A stretch of DNA of 5,031 bases from Syntrophomonadaceae bacterium (GTDB taxonomy: Bacteria > Bacillota > Syntrophomonadia > Syntrophomonadales > Syntrophomonadaceae): NCBI GenBank assembly GCA_028686565.1, contig JAQUBU010000185.1, positions 1-5,031 on the forward strand, given 5' to 3'. Shown here in pieces: positions 1-5,031 of the stretch; position 1 is the first letter of the stretch, and every line of letters begins with the position of its first letter. Below the pieces are notes generated by a model that was not told the origin of the DNA, made no database searches, and saw only the letters and a list, made by a program, of their open reading frames with translations. The translations under genes and the position numbers were made by a program.

Positions 1-1739
1 GTTACCTGGCTATCGGCTCCTGGATCGAGAATATGCCGCAGCGTCCAATACTGGCTGCCTTTACTGCTACCGCTACCCCACAAGTGCGAATGGATATCAT
101 CCAGCGTCTGGGTCTCGTGCAGGCGCAAATTTTTGTAAACAGCTTTGACCGTCCCAACCTGCGATTTTCAATCTTCAAGGGTGTGGATCGCAGCAACTTT
201 ATCAGGTACTATCTGCAGGAGCACGCAGAGCAATCGGGAATAATTTACGCTGCCACCCGCAAGGAGGTTGATGCTCTGCATGAAGAATTATTGGCACAAA
301 ACTTCAGTGTGGGTAAATATCATGCCGGCTTGGGCAATGATGAACGCAACAAGAACCAGGAAGCCTTTATCCATGACCGCATTCAGGTAATAGTTGCTAC
401 CAACGCCTTCGGTTTGGGGATAGACAAATCAAATGTCCGTTTTGTTATTCATCACAACATGCCCCGCCACCTGGAGGCCTACTACCAGGAAGCCGGACGA
501 GCCGGTAGAGATGGTCAGGCCGCTGACTGCATCCTGCTATTTCAGGCTTCCGATATCCAGATTCAAAAATACCTCATAGAACATGGTACTCTAGCCCCGG
601 ATAGAAAGCAGATGGAATATGCCAAGCTGCAAGAGATGATTGATTATTGTCATACACCCCGCTGTCTGCGGACCTATATACTGGATTATTTCGGGGAGAG
701 CTATCCTTCGGACAACTGTGGCAATTGTGATAATTGCAGGGATTATGAAATTCGCGATATCACCATTGAGGCGCAAAAGATTTTTTCCTGTATTTATCGC
801 ATGAAACAACAATACGGCAGTAATTTGGTAGCCGCGGTACTCAAAGGCTCACAGCAAAAAAGAATCTATGAACTGGATTTTGATAAACTCTCCACTTACG
901 GTATTATGAGCGATCTCAAGATTGAGCAGATCATGGAACTGATTAACCTGCTCACCGCAGAAGATTATCTCAGCATCAGCGGCGGGCAGTATCCGATACT
1001 TAAACTTACTCCCAAGGCGACTCCAGTTTTGTATCAGCGAGAGCGCATCATCGTCAGGCTACCCCAACCCCAGGCTGTCTCCCATGAAAGCAGTATCTTT
1101 CAAGCCCTGCGCAAACTGCGCCAGGACATAGCACGCCAGCACAACCTGCCACCCTATGTCATATTTCCTGATACCACCCTTCGTGAAATGTGCAGTCGCC
1201 TGCCCCTGGAGCGTGAGGACATGCTGCAGATTAGCGGCGTGGGTGAAATCAAATTCGAGCGATACGGCTCGCAATTCATGGAGCTAATCAAGCACTATGT
1301 AGACAATCCCGCCGCCTTGGAAGCAACAGTGGAAAATGAAGCTGCACAAGGCCAGCGTTCCAGCCGCAAGGGCCAGAAGTCAAAGCAAAAGAAAGCGGCC
1401 AAAGAGGAAATGAAAACCAGCGATTCTAAAGAGAAGAAAACAGCCACCCATCTGTTAAGCTGGCAGCATTACCAGAAAGGTTGGTCCCTATCGGATATCG
1501 CCCAAGAAAGGAATTTGCATTTGACTACTATTCAGGGACATCTGCTCCGGGCCGCCGCCGATGGATACCCGGTTGATTGGGCGGCTTTTATCAGTTTGGA
1601 ACAAGAAGCAGAGATTATGCGTGTTGCTCATGAACTGGGTACAGACCGCCTGGCTCCCCTCAAGGAAGCCCTGCCTGACCATATCGACTATTTTGCCATC
1701 AAGATTGCCCTGTTTAAAAACGCCGAAAAGCACGATTAG
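1..1739 (+). CDS. recQ: ATP-dependent DNA helicase RecQ (5' end cut by window edge)
   Basis: RecQ unwinds DNA 3'-5' in recombinational repair and stalled-fork processing in the cytoplasm. The frame is open from base 3, so the gene starts upstream; the Met at 33 is internal. Numbering visible residues from base 3: motif III AFTATAT (about 19-25), motif IV IIYAATRK (80-87), motif V VIVATNAFGLGIDK (from about 129) and motif VI QEAGRAGRDG (162-171). The RecQ zinc site follows with Cys 221, 239, 242 and 245 (CGNCDNC), then the RQC winged helix with LSTYGI, and an HRDC domain at about 362-434 ending in ISGVGEIKFERYG. A Lys/Gln/Glu-rich linker (about 440-480) leads to a helix-turn-helix-like tail (about 484-550, SLSDIAQERNLHLTTIQGHL), as in many Firmicutes RecQ proteins. 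The Walker A and DExH motifs, roughly 160 residues, are off-window. The frame is intact to the TAG at 1737. It is convergent with the next gene. The call is secure; the role of the tail is inferred. Confidence 0.96.
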   Translation, partial: YLAIGSWIENMPQRPILAAFTATATPQVRMDIIQRLGLVQAQIFVNSFDRPNLRFSIFKGVDRSNFIRYYLQEHAEQSGIIYAATRKEVDALHEELLAQNFSVGKYHAGLGNDERNKNQEAFIHDRIQVIVATNAFGLGIDKSNVRFVIHHNMPRHLEAYYQEAGRAGRDGQAADCILLFQASDIQIQKYLIEHGTLAPDRKQMEYAKLQEMIDYCHTPRCLRTYILDYFGESYPSDNCGNCDNCRDYEIRDITIEAQKIFSCIYRMKQQYGSNLVAAVLKGSQQKRIYELDFDKLSTYGIMSDLKIEQIMELINLLTAEDYLSISGGQYPILKLTPKATPVLYQRERIIVRLPQPQAVSHESSIFQALRKLRQDIARQHNLPPYVIFPDTTLREMCSRLPLEREDMLQISGVGEIKFERYGSQFMELIKHYVDNPAALEATVENEAAQGQRSSRKGQKSKQKKAAKEEMKTSDSKEKKTATHLLSWQHYQKGWSLSDIAQERNLHLTTIQGHLLRAAADGYPVDWAAFISLEQEAEIMRVAHELGTDRLAPLKEALPDHIDYFAIKIALFKNAEKHD

Positions 1740-2030
1740 GGGCTTCTACTTAATAAGCCAAGCAACACATAAGTTCCAAATCGCCCGTAGATATCCTCTT
1801 TATATTCCCGCCATCAATATTATTAGATTTGCGACAAAGTTGGGCAGCTATACATTTCCTTATCTCGGATGGCGAAAACGACTCTATCCGAGGAATCGAC
1901 GACCTCATAGAGCCCTATGTATGCTGCATCCGCTTTTTCCACATTGAGGAACAAGAACTATTATTACTAAGACATAATTACGGAAAGAATTGGATTGTTG
2001 TTGATACATATAAGCAACTTATGATAATAA
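1740..2030. other. Convergent intergenic region, no convincing gene
   Basis: These 291 bases separate the stops of recQ (+) and the FIST/GGDEF/HD-GYP gene (-). The stretch is more AT-rich than its neighbours. It holds one clear hairpin (1864-1892) and two weak ones: GGCTT/AAGCC at 1741-1759, just after the recQ stop, and ATAAG/CTTAT at 2010-2022, just after the stop of the leftward gene. None is followed by a T-run, so no classical intrinsic terminator can be named for either gene. A + strand frame stays open from about 1757 to 2062 but has no start with a ribosome binding site; I do not call it a gene. Confidence 0.6.
1864..1892. repeat. Perfect 7-bp inverted repeat (hairpin) between convergent genes
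   Basis: CTCGGAT (1864-1870) pairs perfectly with ATCCGAG (1886-1892). The stem can grow inward by a G-U and a G-C pair, leaving an 11-nt loop that contains CGAAAACG. It lies between two converging genes, where a bidirectional 3'-end structure is expected. Neither strand shows a T-run after the stem, so it is not a textbook intrinsic terminator. It may act as an mRNA 3'-end stabiliser or a Rho-assisted stop, or it may be chance. Confidence 0.45.
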
Positions 2031-4361
2031 TCAAGGTATTACTTTTTCCATCCGGCATATAAATTTATCGGCCAGAACCGGATCGAATTGGGTGCCAGCA
2101 CACCGCCTTATTTCCTTAAGCGCTGCGGCGCGGCTCATCGCTTGGCGGTACGGGCGATCGCTGGTCATCTCATCATAAGCATCCAGAATAGCCAAGATTC
2201 TGCACTCCAGAGGAATCTCATTCCCTTTTATTCCCAGAGGGTAACCCTGTCCATTCCACCATTCATGATGTTTTAATATCCAATCCGCAATAGGGCGAAG
2301 TTCGGTTAAAGATCTGGCTATCCGATAGCCGATCTCACAATGCTTTTGCAGCTCAATTTTCCCCTCTGGAGTTAATGGCTCCGGATTAAAGAGAATCTGA
2401 TCGGGAATACCGACTTTGCCAATATCATGAAAACGGATAAAAATGAATAAATCAGTTAAATTGCACTGGGGAAATTCCTTGTCCAAAGCCAAGGTAATGA
2501 ACATGTCCTGCAAACGGCTGCTATGTTCCTCAGTTATAATGTCCTTCTCTTCAAGTGTCCTCATCAAGGTTCGCACCAAATCACTATTGCTGTTTTGTCT
2601 ATGATATAGTTTTTCCCAATACATTTTGTTATCGGCCTCTTTAAGCATGGTACTTATATCTGCTGACCCGTCATCATGGTAAGAAAAACCGATTGACATA
2701 CTTAATGGCACAGCGGGATTAGCATGATTGTATTTATCAACTGCTAAACGAATCTTCGAGCAAGAATCTTCAGTATAGCTACGCGAAGCCTTGGGCAAAA
2801 GTATCGAGAATTCATCACCCCCGATTCTGGCTACCACATCATCAGGTCCGAACACTGACTTTAAAATGTCAGCAGCAGCCTGCAGCAGCTCATCACCCTT
2901 GCTATGCCCGAATGAATCATTGATTAATTTGAGACCGTCTACATCGCACATTATGATCCCGACCAATTCACCTTGCCAGCGTGTCATTTCCCGGCTGAAA
3001 TAACTGCGGTTATATAACCCGGTTAGCACATCATGGCTGCCGGCATATTGTATTTGTTCATTTATTATTTGCAGTTCGGCCGTTCTTTCATTTAACTCAC
3101 TGGTCACGGTGTCGACTAAACAGGTTAACGCTTTTAATATTTCAATACTCCTATCAGCGACATTATCTTTACTCGCTACAACTTCCCTAGCTGTGTTGCG
3201 GGATATTCCTTCATTTGATTCCGGCAGTTGAACCTTTCTGCCGGCAATTGATTCTGATAAAACCAAGGTGGTCATTGTAGTGTTAAGCAATTTATTGCTG
3301 CCATCGGTGTGGAAGAACTCACCGCTGGTAAAAAATCCTGCTGTTGGAGCAATATTTTGCAGCGGCAGGGTTTCAATCTGAGCTGATTCCTGAAGAAAAC
3401 CTCGCCTGGAAGCACAGGAGTATACAAAAATACTCTCGACAGCTGCTTGCTTGATATTCTGTACCAAGCTATCTATCTTTTCCAAAATCATCTCCACATG
3501 ACCAAAACTCAAACGTACCTTTTCCCCCTCAGCAATGTCACCGAAGAAACCAATTGAATCATCATCATATCGCAAGAACGGTGCCCTGGCTATATTAATA
3601 TCATGCCTGCAAATGATCAGCGGAAATTCAACGACTTTAAAAATATTGGACTTGGTGTTGATCCCCAGGTATTGAAGATAAATTTGATATGCAGGTATAT
3701 TATCAATTGTATAAACCCGTGAACCCTCTGCCCTGGTAACAGTCATTTCTTTACCTATAGGCTGCCAGCCAAGATGGCTGTGACAAGTCACCGTTAATTG
3801 ATCGCTCTCTAAAACAACGCCAGCTACTCCACAGTCACTGGCATTTTCATTGCAGCATACAAAGCGCCCGGTATTGGTGCGATTGTCGCCCGCGTTGCCT
3901 CCCGCCACCGGCAAAGCGGCATTTACGGATTGGATTCCCTTTAACAACTGGCTGGCGTTCAAGTTTAACCCGGTCGCAAACAGTATTAATACCCTGGCTT
4001 TTTCGCTATTAAGCCTGGCCGCAATCGCCCGTCCCAACTCAATGTCGTCCCTCGACTTTTTCTCGGTGAATACTACCTTGATGTCGCTGTGATGAAAAAC
4101 AGAAAAAGCAAGCACCGTTCTTAGTCCGCTGACCAATCCATTCATGATTTCTCCGCTGGTAGTGGTTCCAATCACCTGAGCGTTAGGAATCAGTTCGCGG
4201 ATCTGTTTGGAAATATTCAGCAAATATTTTTTCTCACAAACACCGCTAAATATCTGCACCAATACTGCCCTGCAATTGCTGTCCAAAAGTATTTCCTGTT
4301 TATTCTTTACGAACTCTTCCAAGCTTTCGTAATCATCATAATATGTATTGATTGTTTGCAA
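2031..4361 (-). CDS. FIST sensor / GGDEF diguanylate cyclase / HD-GYP phosphodiesterase, c-di-GMP signalling protein
   Basis: Predicted soluble, bifunctional c-di-GMP enzyme of 776 residues from the TTG at 4361. The FIST sensor fills about residues 29-368, with conserved IGTTTSGEI (64-72) and AGGNAGD (153-159) in its N half and YSCASRRGFL and TAGFFTSGEFF (340-350) in its C half. A probable coiled-coil linker (about 399-441) follows. The GGDEF domain (about 442-587) has DVDGLK (473-478), the ND-FGH-GD signature and an intact GGDEF at 514-518. The inhibitory I-site RxxD is lost: Gly stands in place of Arg. The HD-GYP domain (about 591-776) keeps His613, His645-Asp646 within HDIGK, His674, His698-His699, GYP at 706-708 and Asp727 in DAYDEMT. 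No signal peptide or membrane segment is seen. FIST domains are proposed to bind small ligands such as amino acids. TTG is preferred because GGGGGTG precedes it and family members begin close to this point; the GTG at 4424 would add 21 residues but lacks a ribosome binding site. Which activity dominates cannot be told from sequence. Confidence 0.93.
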   Translation of the reverse strand: MQTINTYYDDYESLEEFVKNKQEILLDSNCRAVLVQIFSGVCEKKYLLNISKQIRELIPNAQVIGTTTSGEIMNGLVSGLRTVLAFSVFHHSDIKVVFTEKKSRDDIELGRAIAARLNSEKARVLILFATGLNLNASQLLKGIQSVNAALPVAGGNAGDNRTNTGRFVCCNENASDCGVAGVVLESDQLTVTCHSHLGWQPIGKEMTVTRAEGSRVYTIDNIPAYQIYLQYLGINTKSNIFKVVEFPLIICRHDINIARAPFLRYDDDSIGFFGDIAEGEKVRLSFGHVEMILEKIDSLVQNIKQAAVESIFVYSCASRRGFLQESAQIETLPLQNIAPTAGFFTSGEFFHTDGSNKLLNTTMTTLVLSESIAGRKVQLPESNEGISRNTAREVVASKDNVADRSIEILKALTCLVDTVTSELNERTAELQIINEQIQYAGSHDVLTGLYNRSYFSREMTRWQGELVGIIMCDVDGLKLINDSFGHSKGDELLQAAADILKSVFGPDDVVARIGGDEFSILLPKASRSYTEDSCSKIRLAVDKYNHANPAVPLSMSIGFSYHDDGSADISTMLKEADNKMYWEKLYHRQNSNSDLVRTLMRTLEEKDIITEEHSSRLQDMFITLALDKEFPQCNLTDLFIFIRFHDIGKVGIPDQILFNPEPLTPEGKIELQKHCEIGYRIARSLTELRPIADWILKHHEWWNGQGYPLGIKGNEIPLECRILAILDAYDEMTSDRPYRQAMSRAAALKEIRRCAGTQFDPVLADKFICRMEKVIP

Positions 4362-4366
4362 GAGCA

Positions 4367-4373
4367 CACCCCC
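4367..4373 (-). promoter_or_regulatory. Ribosome binding site fixing the TTG start at 4361
   Basis: On the - strand GGGGGTG lies 5 nt before TTG 4361 and can pair throughout with the anti-Shine-Dalgarno if one G-U pair is allowed. The GTG at 4424 has only AT-rich sequence without an SD in front of it. A second in-frame TTG (4406-4404) has AGGGTGA 7 nt upstream and is the next-best alternative. It would add 15 residues ahead of the usual start of the FIST domain. Confidence 0.6.
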
Positions 4374-4449
4374 AATATTCGTAGGTTTCAAGCAATAAGC
4401 AGGCAAGCAGATTTCACCCTGCACATAAAGATTTGCTGAATACAGTTAT

Positions 4450-4538
4450 AACGAGGCTAAAAGATGTCCCTCACTTTTTTTAGCGCTCGGGTTCCTATTA
4501 ATATTACAGACGGCGGCTTCTATTTCCCCAGCCTCGTT
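4450..4538 (-). repeat. 9-bp long-range inverted repeat enclosing 71 nt in the leader
   Basis: AACGAGGCT and AGCCTCGTT at the two ends are exact reverse complements, and one outer G-U pair can be added. As RNA on the - strand this would be a closing stem around an interior domain that holds the short palindromes TAATATTA and AGCGCT. Such a closing helix is typical of structured leader RNAs, but the interior has no recognisable conserved core. On the + strand the interior contains a T7 run without a good stem before it, so I do not call a terminator. Confidence 0.5.
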
Positions 4539-4547
4539 GCAGCGGTG

Positions 4548-4576
4548 TGAAAGAAACTGCTCCCCAGTTTCTTTCA
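4548..4576. repeat. Perfect 12-bp hairpin with 5-nt loop
   Basis: TGAAAGAAACTG (4548-4559) and CAGTTTCTTTCA (4565-4576) are exact reverse complements separated by CTCCC. On the - strand the hairpin begins about 25 nt after the proposed sigma-28 start site, inside the leader. No T-run follows at once on either strand: the + strand has AATGCTTAAAATATTTTTA, the - strand CACCGCTGC. It is therefore not a standard terminator. A 5' mRNA stabiliser, a leader element or a protein-binding operator are all possible. Confidence 0.6.
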
Positions 4577-4607
4577 ATGCTTAAAATATTTTTATGCGGA
4601 TGACTAC

Positions 4608-4634
4608 TTTTCGGCCATTAGGAGATGAGGTTTA
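4608..4634 (-). promoter_or_regulatory. Sigma-28 (SigD)-like promoter for the c-di-GMP gene
   Basis: On the - strand TAAA (4634-4631) is followed after exactly 15 nt by GCCGAAAA (4615-4608). The flagellar sigma factor consensus is TAAA-N15-GCCGATAA, so the -35 core and spacing match exactly and the -10 matches 7 of 8. It points toward the FIST/GGDEF/HD-GYP gene and would start transcription near 4600. I found no good sigma-A promoter for that gene between 4620 and 4362. The element overlaps the ribosome binding site of the small + strand frame at 4635. The match was found by eye and is not proof of use. Confidence 0.5.
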
Positions 4635-4754
4635 TTGAATAACTTAAAATTGTATGGTGCCCCGATTTCGTTTCCAAAAGGTGCTTTCCGAAGTAAATCC
4701 GGAGGCATTCTGCTTTTTGCAGTTTTTGTCGTATTAAAGTATATTCTTCAATAA
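4635..4754 (+). CDS. Possible small membrane protein, 39 residues
   Basis: A TTG-initiated frame preceded by GGAG (4621-4624) and GAGGT (4627-4631), the latter only 3 nt from the start. The product has a polar N half with two prolines and several Lys/Arg (LKLYGAPISFPKGAFR). A hydrophobic stretch at about residues 24-38 (ILLFAVFVVLKYIL) could be one membrane segment, giving a positive-inside orientation for the N terminus. The stop is TAA at 4752. I do not recognise the family. Points against it: a TTG start, very short length, and overlap of its ribosome binding site with the - strand promoter. Points for it: a good SD, a protein-like charge and hydrophobicity pattern, and a second similar-sized frame close downstream on the same strand. 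Confidence 0.42.
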   Translation: MNNLKLYGAPISFPKGAFRSKSGGILLFAVFVVLKYILQ

Positions 4755-4853
4755 TTTCTTACTTCCTCTTTTTTGCTTCCATATTCATTTGTGCGATATC
4801 ATTCTCATAAAGCAAAGGAAATAGGATATTTGAGGACTATGGGGGGTGGTTAG

Positions 4854-4964
4854 ATGCGCTTTTGGCATCAGCAGAAAGGGAGGGATAAATTATCCCCCCT
4901 TGAGCTTTTAACTATCCTGTATTTGGGCCTGGTGCTGCAGTTGCTTGCCATTACAAGGTGTTAA
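4854..4964 (+). CDS. Probable small membrane protein, 36 residues
   Basis: ATG frame with a strong G-rich Shine-Dalgarno (GGGGGGTGG, 4841-4849) 4 nt before the start, ending at TAA 4962. The N terminus is basic (MRFWHQQKGRDKLSP). A hydrophobic helix of about 17 residues follows (LELLTILYLGLVLQLLAI), then Thr-Arg-Cys. This is the plan of a single-pass, N-in micropeptide. A hairpin begins 1 nt after the stop. I do not recognise the family and infer no function. The clean SD/ATG and the downstream hairpin make it the better supported of the two small frames. It lies 99 nt after the first; no clear sigma-A or sporulation-sigma promoter was found between them, so the two could be co-transcribed. 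Confidence 0.6.
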   Translation: MRFWHQQKGRDKLSPLELLTILYLGLVLQLLAITRC

Positions 4965-4965
4965 A

Positions 4966-5002
4966 AAGGGAGCTTCGCATAATCCTAAAGAGAAGCTCCC
5001 TT
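4966..5002 (-). terminator. Intrinsic terminator, best oriented for leftward transcription
   Basis: AAGGGAGCTTC (4966-4976) and GAAGCTCCCTT (4992-5002) form a perfect 11-bp stem with a 15-nt loop. On the - strand the GC-rich stem is followed directly by TTTTT, giving a classical Rho-independent terminator for a gene entering from the right. On the + strand the same stem follows the 36-codon frame at once but has only two T after it, so termination in that direction would be weaker. It may serve both converging units. Confidence 0.75.
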
Positions 5003-5007
5003 AGCTA

Positions 5008-5031
5008 TTAATCATACCAGGTTTCTTCTTG
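5008..5031 (-). CDS. Possible C-terminal end of a leftward gene off the right edge
   Basis: The - strand reads QEETWYD and then TAA at 5010-5008, six bases before the leftward terminator stem. A second frame reads KKKPGMINS with its TAA at 5003-5001. The terminator orientation predicts that some leftward gene ends here, but seven or nine codons cannot show which frame is real or what the protein is. Confidence 0.25.
   Translation of the reverse strand, partial: QEETWYD

Larger units (their letters stand above)
4362..4600 (-). promoter_or_regulatory. Long structured 5' leader of the FIST/GGDEF/HD-GYP gene
   Basis: If transcription starts just after the proposed sigma-28 -10 box, the mRNA has about 240 untranslated bases. 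In - strand order it contains a 12-bp hairpin (4576-4548), then AACGAGGCT (4538-4530) that pairs perfectly with AGCCTCGTT (4458-4450) around a 71-nt interior. The leader also carries CACACC (4549-4544), which is complementary to GGTGTG overlapping the ribosome binding site (4370-4365). I do not recognise it as a c-di-GMP-I or -II riboswitch or any other known class. A regulatory role is inferred from length, pairing and position only. Confidence 0.4.

Noticed and set aside
1..1739. Frames overlapping recQ in other phases, including + strand 1561-1947
   Set aside because: They are out-of-phase readings of an intact RecQ coding sequence; there is no sign of a frameshift in recQ.
1750..1908. 52-residue - strand frame beginning at ATG 1908
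   Set aside because: Only a weak AGGG precedes the start, there is no recognisable domain, and it sits in the 3' region between convergent genes.
4362..4424. GTG at 4424 as the start of the FIST/GGDEF/HD-GYP gene
   Set aside because: No ribosome binding site lies before it, and the 21 extra residues do not resemble the usual FIST start. The TTG at 4361 has GGGGGTG 5 nt upstream and begins just before the recognisable domain.
2031..4424. Short + strand frames inside the c-di-GMP gene (for example 2088-2276, 2791-3003, 3850-4092)
   Set aside because: They are antisense shadows of a well-supported coding region, with no domains and no ribosome binding sites of note.
4452..4480. + strand intrinsic terminator (GAGG/CCTC followed by T7)
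   Set aside because: The stem is only about 4 bp and two bases separate it from the T-run; no + strand transcript is expected to arrive there.
4362..4600. Known c-di-GMP (GEMM) riboswitch in the leader
   Set aside because: A GGGAC...AGCC stretch on the - strand superficially recalls the GEMM core, but the conserved GCAAA and CGCAAAGCC elements and the tetraloop/receptor arrangement are missing.
4778..4850. Sporulation sigma (E/G/K) or sigma-A promoter before the 36-codon frame
   Set aside because: CATATT and CATTCTCATAA have roughly the right spacing for a SigE promoter, but the -10 matches too few positions; no acceptable sigma-A pair was found.

Overview
The window looks like chromosome of a Gram-positive, clostridia-type (Firmicutes) bacterium of middling GC. 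The grounds are the RecQ type (RecQ core plus a C-terminal helix-turn-helix extension), a GGDEF/HD-GYP tandem of the kind common in Clostridia, G-rich Shine-Dalgarno sequences and use of TTG starts. This placement is inference; no rRNA or other marker is present.

Layout. (1) Positions 1-1739, + strand: the C-terminal three quarters or so of a RecQ ATP-dependent DNA helicase; helicase motifs I and II lie off the left edge. (2) 1740-2030: a gap between convergent genes holding one clear hairpin, no classical terminator and no convincing gene. (3) 2031-4361, - strand: a soluble c-di-GMP signalling protein made of FIST sensor, GGDEF and HD-GYP domains, with both catalytic signatures intact. It most likely starts at a TTG (4361) behind a good ribosome binding site, not at the upstream GTG (4424). 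(4) 4362-4634: the upstream region of that gene. Read on the - strand it contains a sigma-28/SigD-like promoter (TAAA-N15-GCCGAAAA) and then about 240 nt of leader with a perfect 12-bp hairpin and a 9-bp long-range pairing. (5) 4635-4964, + strand: two very small reading frames (39 and 36 codons), each with a Shine-Dalgarno and one hydrophobic segment. (6) 4966-5002: a strong hairpin with its T-run on the - strand, suggesting that a leftward gene ends just inside the right edge.

How it fits together: recQ is DNA repair housekeeping and is convergent with, and probably unrelated to, the signalling gene. The signalling gene seems to be a single-gene unit that senses a small ligand through FIST and makes and/or degrades c-di-GMP. 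A SigD-type promoter would tie it to the motility regulon. The most interesting part of the window is the combination of this enzyme, the motility-type promoter and the long structured leader that matches no c-di-GMP riboswitch I can recognise. No mobile element, CRISPR array, tRNA or rRNA was seen.
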